From Granulicella sp. (lineage in GTDB: Bacteria > Acidobacteriota > Terriglobia > Terriglobales > Acidobacteriaceae), in the NCBI GenBank assembly GCA_003133205.1, contig PKWK01000211.1, positions 9,903 through 28,983 on the forward strand: DNA of 19,081 bases, in the 5' to 3' direction. Shown here one piece after another: positions 14,428 to 19,081 of this stretch. The notes below the pieces were generated by a model. That model worked only from the letters and a program-made list of their open reading frames with translations, ran no database searches and was not told where the DNA came from. Each line of letters opens with the position of its first letter. Position 1 is the first letter of the stretch. Position numbers and translations under genes: made by a program.

Positions 14428-14482
14428 GATTCCTCCGCTCCGCTGCGGAATGACAAACAAAAAGGCTACGGAATGACAAACA
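14428..14482. repeat. Intergenic repeat with duplicated CGGAATGACAAACA
   Basis: GATTCC (14428-14433) and GGAATGACAA (14447-14456) enclose a GC-rich spacer; ATTCC pairs with GGAAT. This is the same design as at 11819-11842. The right end, CGGAATGACAAACA, occurs again exactly at 14469-14482, 23 bases downstream. The element fills the gap between two convergent genes. Confidence 0.6.
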
Positions 14483-14485
14483 GCT

Positions 14486-14511
14486 AAAAAGCCGCCCCGG
14501 ATTGGGACGGC
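14486..14511 (-). terminator. Rho-independent terminator of the desaturase gene
   Basis: On the minus strand GCCGTCCC (14511-14504) pairs with GGGGCGGC (14498-14491), all 8 positions including one G-U, with a 5-base loop, followed directly by TTTTT (14490-14486). It lies 24 bases past the desaturase stop. In plus-strand RNA the G-U becomes a C-A mismatch, but TTTT at 14513-14516 follows, so it may also act on the convergent gene ending at 14408. Confidence 0.85.
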
Positions 14512-14535
14512 CTTTTGTGTTTGTGCCGAGCCTGG

Positions 14536-15573
14536 TTACAGAACGCCGGCGGGCTTGGGGTTCTTGGGGTCGAACTTGGCGACCTTGACTTTTTTGGCCA
14601 GGCCGATCTTGGAGAGCAGCCAGATGCCGTAGTAGTTGATGTCGAACTCGTACCAGGTGAGGCCATGGCGCGCGCTGACCGGGTGAGCGTGGTGGTTGTT
14701 GTGCCAGCCTTCGCCTCCGGTGAGCAGAGCGACCCACCAGCTATTGCGCGAGTCGTCTTTGGTCTCGAATCGGCGCGAGCCGAACATGTGGGTGGCGGAG
14801 TTGACCAGCCACGTAGCGTGCAGGCCGATGACGACGCGGAGGAAGGTTCCCCAGAGCATCATCGAGACGGCGCCCATGACGGCGTGTCCGGCAGGTGCGA
14901 GTGCGGCGCCGAGGGCCAACTGCAGGAGGCCGGTGACGACGAGCGGGACGTAGTGGAACTTGGAGAGCCAAACGTGGCCTTTGTCGCGGGTCAGGTCGGG
15001 AGCGTAGCGGCCGAGCAGCGCGGTCTCGGAGTGGAGTGCGCGGCCGGAGATGATCCACCCGGCATGGGACCACCAGGCGCCATCCTGTGGGGTGTGCGGA
15101 TCGCCGTCGTGGTCGGAGTTCTGATGGTGGACACGGTGAGTGGCGACCCAGAAGATCGGTCCTCCCTCAAGCGCCATGGTTCCGCAGGCCGTGACAAAGT
15201 ATTCGAGCCACTTGGGAATGCGGTATCCGCGGTGGGTGAGCAGGCGATGATAGGTCATGCCGATGCCAACATTGATTGCGAGAAAATACATGATGGCGAA
15301 GGCGGCGAGATTCTTCCACGAGAAGCAGAACAGCGCGGCGATGGCGCCGACGTGGAAGAGGCCCATGACGATGGCGGTGATCCAGTTGATGCGACCCTGC
15401 TGGTGCTCGCGGCCCATGCGGAGGTCCTGCTTGACCTTCTGGGCAACCTCGGCGGCGAGACAGCGTGCGGCTTCTATGCTTTCGGGCGTGATGGGCGTGG
15501 AGACGACGCGGGTAGTGCTCTGAGTGGGAGTCTCGGTGATGGTTGCTTCGGGAGTCAGGAGCGTTGGTGTCAT
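14536..15573 (-). CDS. Membrane fatty acid (acyl-CoA-type, delta-9) desaturase
   Basis: A 345-aa membrane di-iron desaturase that introduces a cis double bond into saturated acyl chains, tuning membrane fluidity. The three His boxes are complete: HRLLTH (109-114), HRVHH (146-150) and HNNHH (291-295), plus the extra iron-ligand segment NSATH (258-262). Four or more membrane helices surround them (about 63-82, 89-107, 211-228, 232-252). The first 50 residues are a Thr/Pro-rich, then helical, extension that lies before the conserved domain; M53 is an alternative start if this extension is not translated. The Shine-Dalgarno before ATG 15573 is poor (GAGG 14 bases away). It is monocistronic: convergent with its downstream neighbour, divergent from manA, with its own terminator. 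No cytochrome b5 domain is fused. Confidence 0.93.
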   Translation of the reverse strand: MTPTLLTPEATITETPTQSTTRVVSTPITPESIEAARCLAAEVAQKVKQDLRMGREHQQGRINWITAIVMGLFHVGAIAALFCFSWKNLAAFAIMYFLAINVGIGMTYHRLLTHRGYRIPKWLEYFVTACGTMALEGGPIFWVATHRVHHQNSDHDGDPHTPQDGAWWSHAGWIISGRALHSETALLGRYAPDLTRDKGHVWLSKFHYVPLVVTGLLQLALGAALAPAGHAVMGAVSMMLWGTFLRVVIGLHATWLVNSATHMFGSRRFETKDDSRNSWWVALLTGGEGWHNNHHAHPVSARHGLTWYEFDINYYGIWLLSKIGLAKKVKVAKFDPKNPKPAGVL

Positions 15574-15738
15574 ATTTGTGCGATTCGCCTCGTACGTGCC
15601 GGGTACTTGCCTAATCTCAACGCTAGCAGGATGCGGCTCTGTCGGGTGTAAGACTTTTGTAATCGTGTCGTACGGCTGTTTTGTTAGTGTGTTTGCAGGA
15701 CACTTACGGGGGATTTCGTGCCGCGTCGCGAGGCGATC

Positions 15739-15744
15739 AAGGAG
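15739..15744 (+). promoter_or_regulatory. Ribosome binding site that sets the manA start
   Basis: AAGGAG lies 9 bases before a GTG at 15754. The same frame is open back to another GTG at 15718, which has no comparable site. The site therefore argues for GTG 15754. The remaining 180-base divergent gap (15574-15753) shows no promoter I would defend. Confidence 0.65.
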
Positions 15745-15753
15745 AGTAGTAAC

Positions 15754-16692
15754 GTGGATTCATCTCGGATGGGGCCGTTTCGACTGGCGCCGTGGTTTAG
15801 CGAACGGCCGTGGGGAAGGCGCGATCTGCGGCCGTGGTACGTGGATACCGGGACAACGGAGCCAGTGGGTGAGGCGTGGCTGACCGGGCCGGCGAGCGTG
15901 GTCGAGACTGGCGCGATGGCGGGACAGACGCTGGCGGCGGTCGCGTCACAGGCGAGCGAGGCGCTGCTGGGTGCTGGGGGAGGCGCGGAGTTTCCGCTGC
16001 TGGTGAAGCTGCTGTTTCCCAATGACAAGCTGTCGGTGCAGGTTCATCCGGACGATGCGCAGGCGCAGGCGATGGGACAGCCGCGGGGCAAGACGGAGTG
16101 CTGGTATGTGCTGGAGGCGGAGGCTGGCGCGACGATTGCGCTGGGGTTGCGCGAGGGAGCGACGGCGGAGTCGGTGAGGGCGGCGGTCGCGGACGGAACG
16201 ATGGAAGAGTTGATGCAGTGGGTGCCGGTATCGGTGGGCGATATGATTTTTGTCGACGCGGGTACGGTACATGCGATCGGGCCGGGCGTGGTTCTGCTGG
16301 AGACGCAGCAGACGAGCGATACGACGTTCCGGCTGTATGACTACGGGCGTCCGCGCGAGTTGCATGTGGAGCAGGCGCTGCAGGTGATGAAGATGCAGAC
16401 GGCGGCGGGGAAGGTGAAGCCGGTTGCGATGGATGGGTTTACGCGGCTGATCGAGCAGAAATATTTTGTGGTGGATCGGTATGACGTTGCGGCCGGTAGC
16501 GAGGTTGTCGTGCCGACAGCAGGGCGGCCGGGGTGTCTGGTTGGCCTGTCGGGAGTGGTTGCGGTGATTGGCGGGGATGAAGGGGAAGTTGAGATGTTCC
16601 CGGGGCGAGCCGTGGTGCTGCCTGCTGGTTGCAATGGGGTGATCATGGAGACGGGAGTTGAGGTTTCGTTTGTGCGGTGCTGGGCCCCATAG
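15754..16692 (+). CDS. manA: Mannose-6-phosphate isomerase, class I
   Basis: A 312-aa cytoplasmic zinc enzyme interconverting mannose 6-phosphate and fructose 6-phosphate, linking mannose use to glycolysis and supplying GDP-mannose for surface polysaccharides. The N-terminal cupin has PWGRRDL and GEAWLTGP. The zinc ligands are Q96 and H98 (LSVQVHPDD), E115 (GKTECWYVL) and H173 (DAGTVHAIGPG). R193 in TFRLYDYGR is the expected catalytic Arg. Length fits the short Bacillus-type class I enzymes. The start chosen is GTG 15754 because of AAGGAG upstream; starting at GTG 15718 would add 12 residues (MPRREAIKESSN) outside the conserved domain. It has no obvious operon partner: the next gene begins 114 bases on, after a short tandem repeat. 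Confidence 0.93.
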   Translation: MDSSRMGPFRLAPWFSERPWGRRDLRPWYVDTGTTEPVGEAWLTGPASVVETGAMAGQTLAAVASQASEALLGAGGGAEFPLLVKLLFPNDKLSVQVHPDDAQAQAMGQPRGKTECWYVLEAEAGATIALGLREGATAESVRAAVADGTMEELMQWVPVSVGDMIFVDAGTVHAIGPGVVLLETQQTSDTTFRLYDYGRPRELHVEQALQVMKMQTAAGKVKPVAMDGFTRLIEQKYFVVDRYDVAAGSEVVVPTAGRPGCLVGLSGVVAVIGGDEGEVEMFPGRAVVLPAGCNGVIMETGVEVSFVRCWAP

Positions 16693-16706
16693 AAGCAGGT
16701 ATTGTT

Positions 16707-16730
16707 TATCAGCTATCAGCTATCAGCTAT
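16707..16730. repeat. 7-bp tandem repeat, TATCAGC x3
   Basis: Three perfect copies of TATCAGC (16707-16727) followed by TAT, just after the manA stop. Too short to be a CRISPR and not dyad-symmetric over the array. It could be a slippage tract or an intergenic spacer without function. Confidence 0.85.
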
Positions 16731-16806
16731 GAGGTGTGAGCGATCACGCTGATGGCGGTTCTACGCTATGGATTGGTAGGATGGTGCGCGGATTAATTCT
16801 GGAGGG

Positions 16807-17727
16807 ATGATGCGGCGTGGTGAATTTTTCCTTGCGTGGGTGATTACGATTTCGATGAGCGTGGCGACGGCACAGACGCCGGCGGCTCCGGCTCCGGCTG
16901 CGAATGGTCCGGCTCCGATGCTGTTGTGGGCGGGCGGCGCTCCGGGCGCGGTGGGCGATGCGGATGACGATAAGCCGACGTTGACGGCGTATATTCCGGC
17001 GTCGAATCCGACGAAGACGGCGGTGGTGATTGCGCCGGGTGGTGGGTATCAGCACCTGTCGATGGTGAAGGAAGGGTCGGATGTGGCGGCGTGGCTGAAT
17101 GCGCGCGGGGTTGCGGCGTTCGTGCTGAAGTACCGGCTGGGACCGAAGTATCACAATCCGATTGAGCTGGGCGATGCGCAGCAGGCGATCCGCACCGTGC
17201 GGGCCAATGCGGCGAAGTATGGCGTGGCGCCGGACCACATCGGGATATGGGGATTCTCGGCGGGCGGACATCTGGCGGCGACGGCAGGGACGCAGTTCGA
17301 CGCAGGGAACGCGACTGCTGAGGATGCGGTTGAGCAGCAGAGCAGCCGGCCGGACTTCATGATCCTGTCGTATCCCGTGATCACGATGGAGGACCCGTAC
17401 GTGCACATAGGATCGCGGACGTTTCTGTTGGGTGATACTCCGGCACAGGCGGCGATGGATGGGATGTCGGCCGAGTTGCATGTGACTGCGCAGACGCCTC
17501 CGACGTTCATGTTTACGACGACCGACGACCATACGGTTCCGGTGATGAATAGCGTGATGTTCTATTCGGCGCTGGTGAAGGCGGGCGTGCCGGCGGAGAT
17601 GCACGTGTTCCAGCATGGGGCGCACGGATCGGGGCTGGCGCCGACGAATCCGCAGTTGACCGTGTGGACGGAGTTGCTGATCAAGTGGATGCGGGAGCGC
17701 GGGTATGCCGCTGCGGCTGCGCAATGA
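16807..17727 (+). CDS. Secreted alpha/beta hydrolase (acetyl-esterase/lipase-like)
   Basis: A 306-aa exported esterase of the BD-FAE/dienelactone-like alpha/beta-hydrolase group often found beside carbohydrate-degrading enzymes, where it removes acetyl or similar groups. A signal peptide ends near residue 22 (ATAQ-TP), followed by an Ala/Pro-rich linker. The oxyanion-hole motif is APGGGYQHL (76-84), the nucleophile S151 is in WGFSAGGH, the acid is probably D241 in TTDDHTVP, and the His is H273 in FQHGAHGSGL. The catalytic set is complete. GGAGG at 16801-16805 is only 1 base before ATG 16807 and 4 before ATG 16810, so the second Met is probably the real start. Natural substrate is unknown; the nearby GH2 and type-B esterase genes suggest plant or polysaccharide debris as food. 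Confidence 0.9.
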   Translation: MMRRGEFFLAWVITISMSVATAQTPAAPAPAANGPAPMLLWAGGAPGAVGDADDDKPTLTAYIPASNPTKTAVVIAPGGGYQHLSMVKEGSDVAAWLNARGVAAFVLKYRLGPKYHNPIELGDAQQAIRTVRANAAKYGVAPDHIGIWGFSAGGHLAATAGTQFDAGNATAEDAVEQQSSRPDFMILSYPVITMEDPYVHIGSRTFLLGDTPAQAAMDGMSAELHVTAQTPPTFMFTTTDDHTVPVMNSVMFYSALVKAGVPAEMHVFQHGAHGSGLAPTNPQLTVWTELLIKWMRERGYAAAAAQ

Positions 17728-17778
17728 AATGCGATAAAGGTCGATTCGCCAGTGAAATTTGATGGTTTGCTTACGCGT

Positions 17779-17856
17779 ACCTTGTGTAGAGTACCCAAGG
17801 CGGCTGATTGCGCAGGGCGCGGTGCGCTTTGTGACGTTCGTCACCTTGTGTAGAGT
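17779..17856. repeat. Direct repeat ACCTTGTGTAGAGT (two copies) upstream of the amt region
   Basis: The 14-mer ACCTTGTGTAGAGT occurs at 17779-17792 and again at 17843-17856, exactly 64 bases apart, in the noncoding gap before the ammonium transporter. TAGAGT at the end of each could be a -10 element, giving tandem promoters, or the 14-mers could be activator sites. Identity is seen directly; function is inferred. Confidence 0.7.
17830..17845 (+). promoter_or_regulatory. CRP/FNR-family-like operator upstream of the amt region
   Basis: TGTGA-CGTTCG-TCACC matches the CRP-type consensus TGTGA-N6-TCACA in 9 of 10 defined positions; the core GTGACGTTCGTCAC is a perfect 14-base palindrome. It overlaps the start of the second copy of the 14-bp direct repeat and lies 136 bases before the transporter ATG. 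A CRP/FNR-superfamily regulator is the likeliest binder, but other dimeric regulators are possible. Confidence 0.5.
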
Positions 17857-17871
17857 GGTCAGGGCGAGAAG

Positions 17872-17958
17872 ATGGGGAAGATCGGATTATTAAAGCGATT
17901 CTTCCGGCCACAGGCACGAGAAGCGGCGGCCGATTCAGCCCAATTTGGAAACAGGTGA
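17872..17958 (+). CDS. Possible 28-codon leader ORF upstream of amt
   Basis: An ATG at 17872 opens a short frame, MGKIGLLKRFFRPQ followed by an Ala-rich end AREAAADSAQFGNR, and a TGA at 17956-17958. The stop lies inside the AGGTGA that serves as the transporter's Shine-Dalgarno, so terminating ribosomes would sit on the amt ribosome site, the classic layout for translational coupling. The first half would form a basic amphipathic helix. A weak purine-rich stretch (AGGGCGAGAAG) precedes the ATG. It may be a leader peptide, a small membrane-surface protein or chance. Confidence 0.4.
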   Translation: MGKIGLLKRFFRPQAREAAADSAQFGNR

Positions 17959-17965
17959 TCGGCAG

Positions 17966-19081
17966 ATGCGTTCCTTGCTCGTGAAAGTGCTGTTGGTGGT
18001 GTGTGTAGGGGTATTGGCGGGTTTTCCGCTAATGGGTGGAATGATCGCGATGGCGCAGACGCCTTCGCCGGGTGCGTCGGTGTCGGCGCCGGCTGTATCC
18101 GGTTCCGAGTCGGATCGCATGGCCGCTCTGGAGAAGCAGGTGGCGGCGCAGTCAGCGGCGATCGCCCAGGCGCAGACATCGGGAGATAACGCCTGGATGC
18201 TGACTTCGGCGGCGCTGGTACTCCTGATGACCGGGCCGGGGCTGGCCTTGTTTTACGGCGGACTGGTGCGCAAGAAAAACGTCCTGAGCATGATGATGCA
18301 GAGCTTCGCCATGATGGCGGTGGTGACGCTGCTGTGGGCGGTGGTGACGTATTCGCTGGCGTTTGGCAGCGGGAACGCATTTATCGGTGGGCTGCACAAC
18401 ATGTTCTTGCATGGCGTGGGGCTGTCGCCGAGCCCGTACGCACCGACGATTCCACTACAGACGTTCATGGTGTATCAGTTGATGTTTGCGATCATTACGC
18501 CGGCGCTGATCACCGGAGCGTTTGCCGAGCGGATGAAGTTCTCGGCAATGCTGGTGTTCATGGTGCTGTGGGCGATCGTGGTGTACAGCCCGATGGCGCA
18601 CATGGTGTGGGGTGTGGGCGGGCTGCTGAATGCGGCGACGGGGAAGTTTCCGTGTCTGGACTTTGCGGGCGGCACGGTAGTGCATGTGACGTCGGGGGTA
18701 TCGGCTCTGGTGACGGCGCTGTACTTGGGGAAGCGCATTGGCTACCCAAAGGAGGCGATGCAGCCGCACTCAGTCGTGCTGAGCGTTATCGGGGCATGTC
18801 TGCTGTGGGTGGGCTGGTTCGGATTCAATGCGGGATCGGCGCTGGGCTCGGGAACGCTGGCGACGTCGGCGTTTGTTGCGACGCACTTTGGCGCGGCGGC
18901 GGCGACGATTGGATGGAGCGCGGCGGAGTGGATTCGGAACGGCAAGCCTTCGGTGCTGGGAGCGATTTCGGGCGCGGTGGCGGGGTTGGTAGCGATCACA
19001 CCGGCCTCAGGGTTTGTGACTCCGATGTCGGCGCTGTGGATCGGACTGATTGCGGGCGTGGTTTGCTTCTTCATGGTGGTC
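17966..19081 (+). CDS. amt: Ammonium transporter, Amt/MEP family (C-terminus outside window)
   Basis: Inner-membrane trimeric channel for ammonium/ammonia uptake; 372 codons are in the window with the frame open at the edge. An N-terminal signal-like segment (about 1-30, ending AMAQ) is followed by a short region with a predicted helix (MAALEKQVAAQSAAIAQA, about 52-69), then the Amt domain from DNAWMLTSAALVLLMTGPG. Family motifs are GLALFYGGLVRKKNVLS (92-108), the AFAERMKF segment (185-192) and the pore His H240 in FAGGTVVHVTSG. WVGWFGFNAGS (281-291) follows. The second pore His and the C-terminal tail that contacts PII proteins lie beyond the edge. AGGTGA 7 bases before the ATG supports the start. 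No glnB/glnK gene is visible on this side; it may follow downstream. Upstream lie a CRP-like palindrome and a duplicated 14-mer. Confidence 0.94.
   Translation, partial: MRSLLVKVLLVVCVGVLAGFPLMGGMIAMAQTPSPGASVSAPAVSGSESDRMAALEKQVAAQSAAIAQAQTSGDNAWMLTSAALVLLMTGPGLALFYGGLVRKKNVLSMMMQSFAMMAVVTLLWAVVTYSLAFGSGNAFIGGLHNMFLHGVGLSPSPYAPTIPLQTFMVYQLMFAIITPALITGAFAERMKFSAMLVFMVLWAIVVYSPMAHMVWGVGGLLNAATGKFPCLDFAGGTVVHVTSGVSALVTALYLGKRIGYPKEAMQPHSVVLSVIGACLLWVGWFGFNAGSALGSGTLATSAFVATHFGAAAATIGWSAAEWIRNGKPSVLGAISGAVAGLVAITPASGFVTPMSALWIGLIAGVVCFFMVV

Noticed and set aside
15718..15753. Earlier GTG start for manA
   Set aside because: It adds 12 residues outside the conserved domain and lacks a ribosome site, whereas AAGGAG precedes GTG 15754.
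16707..16730. CRISPR-like array
   Set aside because: The unit is 7 bases with no spacers and no cas genes nearby.
17728..17871. Sigma-54 promoter before the ammonium transporter
   Set aside because: No TGGCA-N7-TTGC type match was found in the gap.
1..19081. tRNA, rRNA, transposase or prophage genes
   Set aside because: No supporting sequence was seen on either strand by reading.

Overview
The window looks like chromosomal DNA of a GC-rich Gram-negative soil bacterium, most likely an acidobacterium of the Terriglobales (Granulicella/Edaphobacter/Terriglobus type). This is inferred from a carboxypeptidase-regulatory-like TonB receptor, one-piece LptF-LptG, several secreted or Tat-exported carbohydrate and ester hydrolases, short GGAATGACAA-ended intergenic repeats, and strongly GC-biased codons. 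There is no rRNA or other marker to prove it. No tRNA, CRISPR array, transposase or prophage module was seen, and no gene-free stretch exceeds about 250 bases.

Layout. 1-2272 (minus) is a fused LptF-LptG lipopolysaccharide-export permease cut by the window edge. 2332-2646 (minus) is a HigA-type antitoxin with no toxin beside it and a palindrome in its promoter. 2721-5796 (minus) reads as one cluster: a small Cys-containing membrane protein, a small secreted Cys/His/Met-rich protein and a TonB-dependent outer-membrane receptor, perhaps for metal handling. 5945-7813 (minus) is a secreted GH2 beta-glucuronidase-like enzyme. 7973-10458 (minus) is a sensor kinase - MarC membrane protein - response regulator cluster. 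Its MarC gene is broken by a 5-bp tandem duplication.

10497-14408 (plus) holds a Tat-exported NIPSNAP protein, an unrecognised secreted protein, a large Tat-exported type-B carboxylesterase and a two-repeat DUF2007-like protein. A minus-strand 71-aa superinfection-immunity-like protein lies among them. 14536-15573 (minus) is a three-His-box fatty acid desaturase with its own terminator. 15754-17727 (plus) has mannose-6-phosphate isomerase and a secreted alpha/beta hydrolase. 17872-19081 (plus) has a possible 28-codon leader ORF followed by an ammonium transporter that runs off the edge; a CRP/FNR-like palindrome and a duplicated 14-mer lie upstream.

The most interesting system-level reading is 7973-10458. 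The kinase has two membrane helices and almost no extracytoplasmic loop (intramembrane-sensing architecture), and its neighbour is a multi-pass MarC protein that could be the sensing partner. Removing one copy of the 5-bp duplication restores MarC to 223 aa and brings its stop to 3 bases before the regulator start, so the duplication may also uncouple regulator translation. The 2721-5796 metal-ligand-rich trio is the second candidate for an undescribed system.
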